Of a stretch of 64,000 bases of DNA, positions 52,761 to 61,644 are shown piece by piece. The notes below the pieces were generated by a model. It ran no database searches. It saw nothing but the letters and a program-made list of their open reading frames with translations, and was not told the DNA's origin. The stretch is from contig CAJXJY010000011.1 of the NCBI GenBank assembly GCA_913055875.1, forward strand, positions 56,374 through 120,373. The letters are read 5' to 3'. The stretch is from an uncultured Altererythrobacter sp. (GTDB lineage: Bacteria > Pseudomonadota > Alphaproteobacteria > Sphingomonadales > Sphingomonadaceae). Positions within the stretch are counted from its first letter, which is position 1; each line of letters starts with the position of its first letter. A program made the translations under genes and the position numbers.

Positions 52761-54292
52761 ACGGCGACCCGATCCGCAGGATCGTGATCGTCGGCGGGGG
52801 CACCGCCGGGTGGATGGCGGCGGCGGCGATCTCCCGGATCCTCGGCGAGTTTCCGGGGCTGTCGATCCAGCTCGTCGAGAGCGAGGCGATCGGCACGGTC
52901 GGCGTCGGCGAGGCGACGATCCCGCAGATCCTCTCGTTCAACAAGCTGCTCGGGCTCGACGAGAACGAATTCGTGCGCGAAACGCACGCGACCTACAAGC
53001 TCGGGATCGAATTCGTCGACTGGCTGCGCCCGGGCCATTCCTACATCCACCCGTTCGGCAAATACGGCCTCGACATGATGGGGATCGAATTCCACCATTT
53101 CTGGCTCCGCGGACGTGCGCTGGGCGACCCCGAGGAACTCGACGTCTATTCGATAGCCGCGATGGCGGGCAAGGCGGGCAAGTTCTACTGGCCGCAGCTC
53201 GACAATCCGAAATCGCCGCTGTCGAAACTCGCCTATGCCTTCCAGTTCGATGCGAGTCGCTACGCGCGCTACCTGCGCATCCGCGCCGAACGGCAGGGGG
53301 TGGTCCGGCGCGAAGGCCGGGTGGTCGACGTGCTGCAGGACGGCGATAGCGGCTTCGTCACCGCGGTGAAGATGGAGGACGGCTCCGAGATCGAGGGCGA
53401 GCTGTTCCTCGACTGCTCCGGATTCCGCTCGCTGCTGCTCGGCCGGACGCTCGGTGTGCCCTTCAACGACTGGAGCAAATGGCTGCCCTGCGACCGCGCG
53501 GTGGCGGTGCCGTGCACGCTGGCGGGCGATCACCAGCCGCTGACCCGCTCGACCGCCCGGCCCGCCGGATGGCAATGGCGCATCCCGCTGCAGCACCGGA
53601 TCGGCAACGGCCACGTCTATTCCTCCGCCCACATGGAGCAGGACGAGGCGACCGACCTGCTGCTCGCCAATCTCGACGGCGAACCGTTCGCCGATCCCAA
53701 CCAGCTGCGCTTCACCGCCGGCCATCGCACGCGCGCGTGGGAGAAGAACGTCGTCGCGCTGGGGCTCGCGGGCGGCTTCCTCGAACCGCTCGAATCGACC
53801 GCCATCCACCTCGTCCAGTCGGCAATCGCACGGCTGATGGCCTACTTCCCGACCACCGCGTTCGGCGAGCAGGAGATCGCCCGCTTCAATCGCGATACGG
53901 AACGCGAATATGTCGATATCCGCGACTTCCTCGTGCTGCACTACAAGGCGACGGAGCGCGACGATTCCGAGTTCTGGCGCTATTGCCGCAATCTCGACCC
54001 GCCCGACGGGCTGGCCGAGAAGCTGGCGATGTTCCGCGGTTCGGGCCGGGTCGTCCGCGAGCACGAGGAATTGTTCACCGAAACCAGCTGGCTGTCTGTG
54101 ATGGCGGGGCAAGGTGTCGAGCCGCAGGGCTACCACCCGGTCGCCGGATTGCTCGACGAGGCGGAGACGCGCCAGCGGCTGGAGCACATCCGGGAGGTCG
54201 TGGCGCAGGCGGTGTCGCAGATGCCGACGCAGGACCAGTTCCTCGCGCAGCAGGGCAGCGCCATTCCCGCGTCCGAACGCGTCTCTGCATGA
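52757..54292 (+). CDS. Tryptophan-halogenase-family flavoprotein (copy 2)
   Basis: 511 aa from a TTG start that overlaps the previous stop (TTGA); no other start precedes the FAD motif. It has GGGTAGW, GVGEATIP, K81 in ATYKLGIEF, a WQWRIP motif and EPLESTAIHLVQ, so all catalytic positions are intact. It shares with copy 1 the segments YFHPFGEYG/YIHPFGKYG. It ends overlapping the JmjC gene (ATGA). Protein or peptide tryptophan at the cell envelope is a possible substrate, but that is speculation. Confidence 0.9.
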   Translation: MNGDPIRRIVIVGGGTAGWMAAAAISRILGEFPGLSIQLVESEAIGTVGVGEATIPQILSFNKLLGLDENEFVRETHATYKLGIEFVDWLRPGHSYIHPFGKYGLDMMGIEFHHFWLRGRALGDPEELDVYSIAAMAGKAGKFYWPQLDNPKSPLSKLAYAFQFDASRYARYLRIRAERQGVVRREGRVVDVLQDGDSGFVTAVKMEDGSEIEGELFLDCSGFRSLLLGRTLGVPFNDWSKWLPCDRAVAVPCTLAGDHQPLTRSTARPAGWQWRIPLQHRIGNGHVYSSAHMEQDEATDLLLANLDGEPFADPNQLRFTAGHRTRAWEKNVVALGLAGGFLEPLESTAIHLVQSAIARLMAYFPTTAFGEQEIARFNRDTEREYVDIRDFLVLHYKATERDDSEFWRYCRNLDPPDGLAEKLAMFRGSGRVVREHEELFTETSWLSVMAGQGVEPQGYHPVAGLLDEAETRQRLEHIREVVAQAVSQMPTQDQFLAQQGSAIPASERVSA

Positions 54293-55305
54293 CCGCGGCG
54301 AGCGCGCCCCGGCCGATCGCGGAACTGCCCGTACCTGCAACGAAGGAGGCGCTGGACGAAATCAGGGCGGCCGGACGACCGGCGGTCCTGCGCGGCCTGG
54401 TCACCGACTGGCCCGCTGTGAAGGCGGCCAGGCAGGGCGACGAGGCGATCGTCCGCTACATCGTCGAGGGCGGGGTCACGCGCCCGGTGGTGGCGATCGG
54501 CGCCGCACCTGGCGAAAAAGGCCGCTTCTTCTACAATGCCGACCTGACCGGCTTCAATTTCAGGAAGGGCCAGGGACGGCTCGACGCCTTTCTCGCCGAC
54601 CTGCTGCGCGCCGCCGACATCGCCGATCCGCCCGGCATGGCTGTCCAGTCCGAAGCGATCGGCGAATTGCTGCCCGCCTTCGCGCGCGACAACCGGCTCG
54701 CTTTGCTGCCCGAGGTCGAGCCGCGCATCTGGATCGGCAATCGCATCCGCGTCGCGCCGCATTTCGATATCAAGGAGAACATCGCCTGCTGCATCGCCGG
54801 GCGGCGGCGGTTCACGGTCTTCCCGCCCGAGCAGACCGCCAATCTCTATCCCGGCCCGTTCGAACTGACCCCGGCGGGCACGCCGGTCAGCATGGTCGAT
54901 CTCGCCAATCCCGACCTTGCTGCCCACCCGCGGTTCGAACAGGCATGGGCCGAAGCGCGGCAGGCGACGCTCGAACCGGGCGATGCGATCTACCTTCCCT
55001 ATTGCTGGTGGCACGGGGTCGAATCGCTCGCGCCCGTAAGTATCCTGGTCAATTACTGGTGGACCGAGGGCCAGCCGCAGGGGATCGGCAGCCCCTACGA
55101 TGCGTTGCTGCACGCGATCCTGTCCTACCGCCACCTGCCACCCGAACAGCGCGCGGTGTGGCGGCGAATGCTCGATTATTACGTGTTCGAGGACAGCGGC
55201 GACCCCGGCGCGCACCTGCCCGAGCATGCCAGGGGTGTGATGGGTCCTCCGCAGCCCGGCCTGTTCGACCGGATCCGCTCGATCATCCGTTCGGCGGTTG
55301 GGTAG
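54289..55305 (+). CDS. JmjC/cupin_8-like Fe(II)/2-oxoglutarate oxygenase-type protein (second copy)
   Basis: 338 aa. The iron triad is H158 and D160 in VAPHFDIKEN and H242 in PYCWWHGVES. Paralogous to the protein at 20395, with the same GEKGRFFY, GFNFRKG, VSMVDLANPDL and ILVNYWW segments. It starts in the stop of halogenase copy 2 (ATGA), making the set halogenase-halogenase-JmjC one translationally coupled operon. A hydroxylation step on the same target as the flavoproteins is plausible but unproven. Its stop faces a repeat and a convergent halogenase operon. Confidence 0.87.
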   Translation: MTAASAPRPIAELPVPATKEALDEIRAAGRPAVLRGLVTDWPAVKAARQGDEAIVRYIVEGGVTRPVVAIGAAPGEKGRFFYNADLTGFNFRKGQGRLDAFLADLLRAADIADPPGMAVQSEAIGELLPAFARDNRLALLPEVEPRIWIGNRIRVAPHFDIKENIACCIAGRRRFTVFPPEQTANLYPGPFELTPAGTPVSMVDLANPDLAAHPRFEQAWAEARQATLEPGDAIYLPYCWWHGVESLAPVSILVNYWWTEGQPQGIGSPYDALLHAILSYRHLPPEQRAVWRRMLDYYVFEDSGDPGAHLPEHARGVMGPPQPGLFDRIRSIIRSAVG

Positions 55306-55327
55306 GCCGACCCAGACGATATTGAAT

Positions 55328-55419
55328 CGTCATCCTGAACTTGGTTCAGGATCCATTGCGCCCCCTGGTAAGGACGGTGCAGGTGGAGAGATGGATGCTG
55401 AAACAAGTTCAGCATGACG
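55328..55419. repeat. Paired inverted repeat between convergent operons
   Basis: Arms at 55328-55356 and 55391-55419 match at 26 of 29 positions when inverted. Each arm also contains its own palindrome (TCCTGAAC...GTTCAGGA and GCTGAAAC...GTTCAGC). The rest of 55306-55481 has no gene. It belongs to a different repeat family from the one at 13081 and may stop transcription in both directions. Confidence 0.75.
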
Positions 55420-55481
55420 AATTGGATAAGTCTGATCGGGTTCCAGTATAGAATTCCGGTCCAATACCCCGCTTGTTCCCA

Positions 55482-56945
55482 TCAGGCCTTCGGCTGCAGC
55501 ACAGAGGCCATCCACCGATCATAGGGTGGCGCGAATTCGAGCGCGGCCTTCGCCTTGGCCCCGAATTCGGCCTGTGCCGCTTCCATCTCGCGCGGGTCCA
55601 TCGTGCGATGCTGCGGCGCCTGTCCCTGCGCGAAGCCGAGCGCCGCCAGCAATTCCATCTGCTCCTGCTTGAGCAACGGCGCTTCCTCGCGAAAGGGCAG
55701 TCGTCCGCGGCGCACGTATTGGTCGAGCGCGACCCGCACCGCATCGGGCGGCTCGATGCCCGGAAACACGTCGCGCGCGCGCGGCGAAGCATAATGCAGT
55801 GCCAGCGTATCGCGCACCGTGTCGAACATCAGCCCGGCACGGCGATTGTATTCGGCACGTTCGAGCGGCACGATCTCGCGCCCCGGCAGCATTTCGAGCA
55901 GCAGCGCGAGCTGCCGGTGCGCGAGGTCGAGATTGAGGAAGCCGAGCGGCTCGAAGCGCGCCGCCGCATCGCCGAGCGCCACGACATTGCCGATCCACGG
56001 CTCGCGCGCGCAACCGGGCGAAACCGGAATGACGGCAAGGGGTTCGGACCGCAACGCGCGCGCTGCGGCCTCGTCGCTCACGCCCTCGCCCACGGCCAGC
56101 ACGGCCTGCAAGCCGTCGCGCCCGGCCTGTTCGGACAACCACCCATCGGCCAGCAGCGAAACCCGGTCCTCCAGCGCCAGCATCGCCTGCCCCGGCGGGG
56201 CGAGCAAGACCCGCCGCACGGGCAGAGTGTCGTCCCAATCGATCGCAACGAATTCGGACAGCGCCGAAGCGATCACCGCGCCGCAGCCGCTGCAATCCAC
56301 GAACAGGTCGGCTTCGATCCGCCCCTGACCTTCGATCGCGACCGCGGCGACGCCGCCCCGCCCATCGGGTTCGATCGCGGCGATCCTGCCCTGGACATGC
56401 GCGACGCGCATCTGCTGCGCCAGCCCGATCAGCAGGTCGCGATAGGCCGGCGGGTTCCAGCGTAGCGCGTATTCGACCTGCGACAGCGGCGTGTCGGTGT
56501 CCGGCGGCGGGGGAGCGAAGCGCCCGGCATCGGCCAAAACTTCGGCGAGCGATCCGGCGGGACGCTCTCCCGCGATATTGCGCGGCCCGCCGCCCCATTG
56601 CTGCGCGAAGCGCGTCTGCAGCGCGGGATCGGCCGTGCCGCCGTAGGGCATGGTGCCGTGCTGCCCCTCCCCGCCCCAGCCGAAATAGCGCAGCGCCAGC
56701 CGGTGGCTGCCCCCGGCGGCGAGCACCAGCTGCGTTTCCTCGATCCCGAGCCGGTCGTGCAGCTTGTTGGTGAAAGGGAGTGCGGTCGCGGAATGGTCGG
56801 CGAAGGCGGCGCGGTCGGGCGGCAGGCCGATCACCACCACCTCGCAATTCGGGAGCGCGCGCCGCAACCCGATCGCCGCCAGCACGCCGACCTGGCCGCC
56901 GCCCGCGACGACGATCCGGCGCATGCTCTCGCGCGGTTCGCTCAT
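55482..56945 (-). CDS. Degenerate tryptophan-halogenase-family protein (copy 3)
   Basis: 487 aa from ATG 56945 (an ATG at 56924 is possible). It has an N-terminal FAD-binding start VVAGGGQVGVLAAIGLRRAL and the ADLFVDCSGCG and VVALGDAAARFEPLGFLNLDLAHRQ segments that place it in the halogenase superfamily. However, it lacks the GEATIP loop, the catalytic Lys (the aligned stretch reads HRLALRYFGW), the WxWxIP motif and the ES pair. It is probably not a halogenase; a regulatory, structural or different oxidase role is possible. It follows copy 4 by 10 nt. Confidence 0.75.
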   Translation of the reverse strand: MSEPRESMRRIVVAGGGQVGVLAAIGLRRALPNCEVVVIGLPPDRAAFADHSATALPFTNKLHDRLGIEETQLVLAAGGSHRLALRYFGWGGEGQHGTMPYGGTADPALQTRFAQQWGGGPRNIAGERPAGSLAEVLADAGRFAPPPPDTDTPLSQVEYALRWNPPAYRDLLIGLAQQMRVAHVQGRIAAIEPDGRGGVAAVAIEGQGRIEADLFVDCSGCGAVIASALSEFVAIDWDDTLPVRRVLLAPPGQAMLALEDRVSLLADGWLSEQAGRDGLQAVLAVGEGVSDEAAARALRSEPLAVIPVSPGCAREPWIGNVVALGDAAARFEPLGFLNLDLAHRQLALLLEMLPGREIVPLERAEYNRRAGLMFDTVRDTLALHYASPRARDVFPGIEPPDAVRVALDQYVRRGRLPFREEAPLLKQEQMELLAALGFAQGQAPQHRTMDPREMEAAQAEFGAKAKAALEFAPPYDRWMASVLQPKA

Positions 56946-56955
56946 GCCGGAAAAC

Positions 56956-58479
56956 TCACGATGCCTCGGCGAGGCGGGCGCTCTCGCGGCGAAGGTATTC
57001 GACATGACCCGGCATGCCCGCGACCGTGCTCTCGATCTCCTGCCGCAGACCGTCGGCCGCGGTCCGCAGCCGCTCGGGATCGACGATGCCCGTACGCGGA
57101 TCGTGCCGCTCGGGCAGATACCCCTGTCCGACATAGACCGCGATCCAGCTGGCGTCGTAGAACAGCCCGTCGGAATATTTCTCGATCCGGCCCGCCTTGC
57201 GCCACAGCTCCATCTTGTCGGCGAGGCTGTCGGGCACTTGCATGGTGCGGACGTGGTTCCAGAATTCGGAATCGTCCCGTTCCGTCGCATGGTAATGCAG
57301 GATGAGGAAATCGCGCACGCGGTCGTATTCCATGTCGACCAGGCGGTTGAATTCGTCCCGGTCGGCCGGTTCGATTCGGCCGCCTTCGGGGAATAGCTCG
57401 ATCAGGTAGGTGATCGCCATCTGCGCGAGATAGATCGAGGTCGATTCGAGCGGTTCGAGGAAGCCGCTCGCGAGCCCGACCGCGATGACGTTGTGGCTCC
57501 AGGATTTGCTGCGCCTCCCGGGCCGGAAACGCAGCACCCGCGGATCGGCGAGCGGTTCGCCTTCGGCCGCCTCGCGGATCGCCTCGCACGCGGCGTCCTC
57601 GTCGACGAAGGCGCTCGAGAAGACATAGCCATTGCCCATCCGGTGCTGGAGCGGGATCTGCCAGCGCCACCCGGCGGGCATCGCGGTGGCGGTGGTGTAG
57701 GGGCGGATATCCTCGGTCGCATGGGTGCACGGCATCGCCGCGGCGCGGTCGCAGGGGAGCCAGTGGGTCCAGTCCTCCCATTCCTCGCCCAGCTCCTGCC
57801 CCAGCAGCAGCGAGCGGAACCCCGAGCAGTCGACGAACAGGTCGCCTTCGATCCGGCGCCCGTCCTTCAGCACCAGCGCGGTGACATCGCCGCTTTCGTC
57901 GTCGCGCTCGACTTCGGTCACCAGCCCCTCGTGCCGGGTCACCCCTATCGACAGGCCAAAGTCGCGCATGAACGGGCCGAACAGCGTGGCGTCGAACTGG
58001 TAGGCATAGCCGTAGGTCGAACCGAGCGACATGTCGGCAGCGGGCGGAGTAAAGCGGTTGGCCAGGGCAGCTGCGACGCAGAGCGAATAATCGCCCAGCG
58101 GCCCCGCCAGCCCGCGCCGTTGCAGTTCGAGCCAGTAATGGTGGAAGCCGACCCCGGCGAGCTCCTCGCCGAACGAGCCGAACGGGTGGATATAGCTCTC
58201 GCCGATGCGGCCGAAATCGCGGAAATCGATCCCCAGCTTGTAGGTCGCATGGGTCGCCTTCATGAAATCGGCCTCGGGAATGCCGAGGCTTTCGACGAAG
58301 CCGCGGATATGCGGCAGCGTCGCCTCGCCGACCCCGATGATCCCGATATCCTCGCTCTCGACCAGCTCGACCGCGACCCGGCCTTGCAGCATCCGGGTCA
58401 GGCCGGCAGCGGTCATCCACCCGGCGGTGCCGCCGCCGAGCACGACGACGCGAACGGGATCTGGTTCGGATTCGTTCAT
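56956..58479 (-). CDS. Tryptophan-halogenase-family flavoprotein (copy 4)
   Basis: 507 aa with the motif set intact: GGGTAGW (near residues 15-21), GVGEATLP, K81 in ATYKLGIDF, WRWQIP and EPLESTSIYLAQ. It is most like copies 1 and 2 and clearly distinct from copy 3, its downstream neighbour. It points away from the transporter gene at 58521, with 41 nt between its start and that gene's stop. No operator is seen before it, so it may depend on read-through from the XylE-like transporter gene, whose operator is at 59981. Confidence 0.88.
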   Translation of the reverse strand: MNESEPDPVRVVVLGGGTAGWMTAAGLTRMLQGRVAVELVESEDIGIIGVGEATLPHIRGFVESLGIPEADFMKATHATYKLGIDFRDFGRIGESYIHPFGSFGEELAGVGFHHYWLELQRRGLAGPLGDYSLCVAAALANRFTPPAADMSLGSTYGYAYQFDATLFGPFMRDFGLSIGVTRHEGLVTEVERDDESGDVTALVLKDGRRIEGDLFVDCSGFRSLLLGQELGEEWEDWTHWLPCDRAAAMPCTHATEDIRPYTTATAMPAGWRWQIPLQHRMGNGYVFSSAFVDEDAACEAIREAAEGEPLADPRVLRFRPGRRSKSWSHNVIAVGLASGFLEPLESTSIYLAQMAITYLIELFPEGGRIEPADRDEFNRLVDMEYDRVRDFLILHYHATERDDSEFWNHVRTMQVPDSLADKMELWRKAGRIEKYSDGLFYDASWIAVYVGQGYLPERHDPRTGIVDPERLRTAADGLRQEIESTVAGMPGHVEYLRRESARLAEAS

Positions 58480-58520
58480 CCGACGCGTTTAGGAAATTGC
58501 GACCCGAACGGCAAAGCCGC

Positions 58521-59939
58521 TCAGCCTTCCATCTCCTCCAGCTCCTTGCCCTTGGTCTCCTTGACGAAGGCCTGGACGAGGAAGAAGCTGATCACCGCGC
58601 ACACCGCGTAGAAGGTGTAGCTGGCGGCGAGGCCGATCCCGCTCGCCATCACCGGGAAGGTCTGCGCGATCAGGTAATTGGCGAACCACTGGAAGAAGCC
58701 CGCGACCGCCAGCGCGCTGCCGCGGATCTGGTTGGGGAACATCTCGCCCAGCATGACCCACATCACCGGACCCCAGCTGACGTTGAAGAAGATCACGTAG
58801 AGATTGGCCGCCACCACCGCGACGATCCCGAGATTCTCCGACAGGACCAGATTGCCCTCGGCATCGAGCCCGCCCTGGCTGAAGGCGTAGACCATCACGA
58901 ACAAAGTCGCCGCCATGCCCGCCGAGCCGATCAGCAGCAACGGCTTGCGCCCGATCTTGTCGATCACCGCGATGGTCACGAAGCAGGCCGCGATCGAGAC
59001 CGCGCCCGAGACGACGTTGATCAGCAGCGCGTCGTTCTCGGTGAAGCCGGCGAGCTGCCACAGCGTCGAGCCATAGTAGAAGATCACGTTGATGCCGACG
59101 AGCTGCTGGAACACCGCCAGCATGATCCCGACCCACACGATCGGACGGAGGCCGAGGAAGCTCTTGCTGCCCGCCGGTGCGAGTACGTCGCGCAGGCTGG
59201 GGCGATGATCGGCGGTAAAGCTGGCGCGGATTTCCGCCAGCTTGGCCTTGGCCACGGTCTCGCCGAACAGGCTGGTCAGTACCCCGCCCGCTTCTTCGTC
59301 GCGGCTTTTCGAAACGAGATAGCGCGGGCTTTCAGGGATGAAGAACAGCGCTACCAGGAACACTGCGGCGGGTACTGCCTGCGCGAGATACATCCACCGC
59401 CACGCGGCGATGCCGAGCCAGAACTCGTTGGTCGATTCGCCCGCCGCCGCGGCGAGGAAGTAATTGACCAGGAAGGCCGCGGTCAGCCCGGTGATGATCA
59501 TGATCTGCTGGACCGTGGTCATCCGTCCGCGGATATTCGCCGGCGCGACTTCGGAGATATAGGCGGGCGAAAGCACGCTCGCCGCGCCCACCGCCATGCC
59601 GCCCGCGATGCGCGCAATGATGAAGATCGTGTGATCGGCGGTCAGCCCCTGCACCAGCGCGCCGACCAGAAACAGGACAGCGGCGATGCGCATCACGTTG
59701 CGCCGCCCCATCGCATCGGCCAGCGTCCCGGCGAAGAAGGCTCCGAGGAAGCAGCCGATCAGCAGCGAACCGACGGTGAAGCCGAGGCTCGCTTCGTCGA
59801 GCCCGAAGCCGCGCGTCAGCCCCTCCTGCGTGCCGTTGACCGCACCGCTGTCGTAGCCGAACAGCAAACCCCCGATCGTCGCCACCGCGACGATCGCCGA
59901 AATCAGCCCCAGATTGGTGCCGCTGCGTGCATTGTCCAA
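58521..59939 (-). CDS. MFS sugar:H+ symporter (XylE-like)
   Basis: 472 aa from a TTG preceded by AGGGAGCGGGAC; the frame opens earlier but those codons lie across the operator. Twelve TM helices with sugar-porter signatures: GGLLFGYDSGAVNGTQEGL, GRRNVMRIAA, IARIAGGMAVGAASVLSPAYISEVAPANIRG, PESPRYLVSKSRDEEA, QQLVGINVIFYYGSTLW, and GMLGEMFPNQIRG-type LGEMFPNQIRGSAL. It probably imports D-xylose. The head-of-operon operator at 59981 and the adjacent ketoglutarate semialdehyde dehydrogenase gene agree with that. Confidence 0.9.
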   Translation of the reverse strand: MDNARSGTNLGLISAIVAVATIGGLLFGYDSGAVNGTQEGLTRGFGLDEASLGFTVGSLLIGCFLGAFFAGTLADAMGRRNVMRIAAVLFLVGALVQGLTADHTIFIIARIAGGMAVGAASVLSPAYISEVAPANIRGRMTTVQQIMIITGLTAAFLVNYFLAAAAGESTNEFWLGIAAWRWMYLAQAVPAAVFLVALFFIPESPRYLVSKSRDEEAGGVLTSLFGETVAKAKLAEIRASFTADHRPSLRDVLAPAGSKSFLGLRPIVWVGIMLAVFQQLVGINVIFYYGSTLWQLAGFTENDALLINVVSGAVSIAACFVTIAVIDKIGRKPLLLIGSAGMAATLFVMVYAFSQGGLDAEGNLVLSENLGIVAVVAANLYVIFFNVSWGPVMWVMLGEMFPNQIRGSALAVAGFFQWFANYLIAQTFPVMASGIGLAASYTFYAVCAVISFFLVQAFVKETKGKELEEMEG

Positions 59940-59980
59940 AGTCCCGCTCCCTGCTGTCCGGTTGCAACACCGGTTCTTTA

Positions 59981-59994
59981 TGGTAGCGCTACCT
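59981..59994. promoter_or_regulatory. Operator between XylE-like transporter and 2-oxoglutarate semialdehyde dehydrogenase
   Basis: TGGTAGCGCTACCT is 13/14 to consensus in the 136-bp divergent gap, 42 nt before the transporter start and 82 nt before the dehydrogenase start. Confidence 0.87.
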
Positions 59995-60075
59995 ACGACG
60001 GAAACCGACAGCAGCGCAAGCGGCGTTTTCATAGCTGCGGCAGCGCCGCGTGGAAAGATCACGGGAGATTGGCGA

Positions 60076-61641
60076 GTGACGATTACGGGAGAAAATTTCG
60101 TTGCCGGCGAGCGGCGCGGCAGCGCCGGCACGTGGCACGCCCATGCTGCCGCAAGCGGCGAGCCGTTCGGCGAGGCATTCGCCGCGGCGGGTGCCGGCGA
60201 TGTCGCCGATGCCTGCGCTGCGGCGGCTTCGGCACAGCCGGTCTACGCAGCCCTGCCGCTTTCGGAACGGGCAGCGTTCCTGCGCCTCGTCGCGGAGAAG
60301 ATCGACGAGCTCGGAGCGACGCTCACGCAGCGCGCGATGAAGGAAACCGGCTTGCCCGAAGCGCGGCTCAACGGCGAGCGCGGGCGCACCGTCGGTCAGC
60401 TGCGATTGTTCGCGGACGAGGTCGAGAACGGCGCGTGGCAGCAATTGCGGATCGACCATGCCGATCCCGCCCGCACTCCGCCCAAGCCCGATTTGCGGCT
60501 GCGGATGGTGCCGCTCGGTCCGGTGGCGGTGTTCGGCGCGTCCAACTTCCCGCTCGCCTTCTCGGTCGCGGGCGGCGACACCGCTTCGGCCTTCGCGGCC
60601 GGCTGCTGCGTAGTGGTGAAGGGCCACCCGGCGCATCCGGGCACGAGCGAGCTGGTCGCGGGCGCGATCACCGAGGCCGTCGCCGAAGCGGGCCTGCCCG
60701 GCGGGGTGTTCTCGCTGCTTGGCGGCACCGAGCATACGCTCGGCGAGACGCTGGTGACCGATCCGCGTATTGCCGCAGTCGGCTTCACCGGCTCGCGCGG
60801 CGGCGGGCTCGCGCTGATGCGCCACGCCGCGGCGCGCGCAGTGCCGATTCCGGTCTATGCCGAGATGAGCAGCGTCAACCCGGTTACGCTGATGCCCGCC
60901 CGCCTGGAAGAGGCCGCCGAGGATCTCGCCAGGGCCTATGTCGGCTCGCTGTCGCTGGGTGCCGGGCAGTTCTGCACCAATCCGGGCATCGTGCTCGCGG
61001 TCGAAAGCGACGCGCTGACGCGGTTTCTGATCGCAGCGAAAGATGCGCTCGCCGACGTCGGCGGGCAGACCATGCTGACGACGGGCATCCACAAGGCCTA
61101 TACCGAGGGTGCCGAACGGCTTGCCGCGCGCAGCGGCGCCGAACTTGTCGGTCTCGGCGGGGAAGCCCCCGGCACATGCGGCCGCGCGCAGGTCTACAGC
61201 GTTTCCGCCGACGCCTTCCTTGCCGACGAGGATTTCGAAGAGGAGGTGTTCGGTCCCGCCTCTATCGTCGTGCGCTGCGCCGATCTCGATCAGGTCGCCG
61301 CCGTGCTGTCGGGCATGGAGGGCCAGTTGACCACCACGCTGCATATGGCCGAGGCCGACCACGAGGCCGCGGCAGCGCTGCTACCGGTGCTCGAAAAGCT
61401 CGCCGGGCGGATCATCGCAAACGGCTGGCCGACCGGCGTCGACGTGACCCACGCGATGGTTCATGGCGGGCCCTTCCCGGCGACTTCGGACGGACGCACC
61501 ACGTCGGTCGGCACGCTCGCGATCGAGCGCTTCCTGCGGCCGGTATCGTATCAGGACATGCCCGAGGCGCTGCTGCCCGGCGCGCTGCACGACGGCGCGA
61601 GCGGCACGCTGCGGCGGATCGACGGGACTTACGAAACCTGA
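60076..61641 (+). CDS. 2,5-dioxovalerate (2-oxoglutarate semialdehyde) dehydrogenase
   Basis: 521 aa from a GTG preceded by GGGAGATTGGCGA; the longer frame crosses the operator and is rejected. ALDH fold with VFGASNFPLAFSVAGGDTASAF, E263 in YAEMSSVNP and the nucleophile C300 in GAGQFCTNPG. The YAEMSSVNP and GQFCTNPG forms and an AVKGHPAHPGT-type segment (VVKGHPAHPGT) are those of KGSADH type enzymes. It makes 2-oxoglutarate, the last Weimberg step. It is divergent from the XylE-like transporter and convergent with the MocA-type gene. Confidence 0.92.
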   Translation: MTITGENFVAGERRGSAGTWHAHAAASGEPFGEAFAAAGAGDVADACAAAASAQPVYAALPLSERAAFLRLVAEKIDELGATLTQRAMKETGLPEARLNGERGRTVGQLRLFADEVENGAWQQLRIDHADPARTPPKPDLRLRMVPLGPVAVFGASNFPLAFSVAGGDTASAFAAGCCVVVKGHPAHPGTSELVAGAITEAVAEAGLPGGVFSLLGGTEHTLGETLVTDPRIAAVGFTGSRGGGLALMRHAAARAVPIPVYAEMSSVNPVTLMPARLEEAAEDLARAYVGSLSLGAGQFCTNPGIVLAVESDALTRFLIAAKDALADVGGQTMLTTGIHKAYTEGAERLAARSGAELVGLGGEAPGTCGRAQVYSVSADAFLADEDFEEEVFGPASIVVRCADLDQVAAVLSGMEGQLTTTLHMAEADHEAAAALLPVLEKLAGRIIANGWPTGVDVTHAMVHGGPFPATSDGRTTSVGTLAIERFLRPVSYQDMPEALLPGALHDGASGTLRRIDGTYET

Positions 61642-61644
61642 ACG

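Noticed and set aside
51189..58479. Secondary-metabolite cluster built on tryptophan halogenases
   Set aside because: No synthetase, synthase, prenyltransferase or tailoring genes nearby; neighbours are a TonB receptor, xylan enzymes and JmjC proteins.
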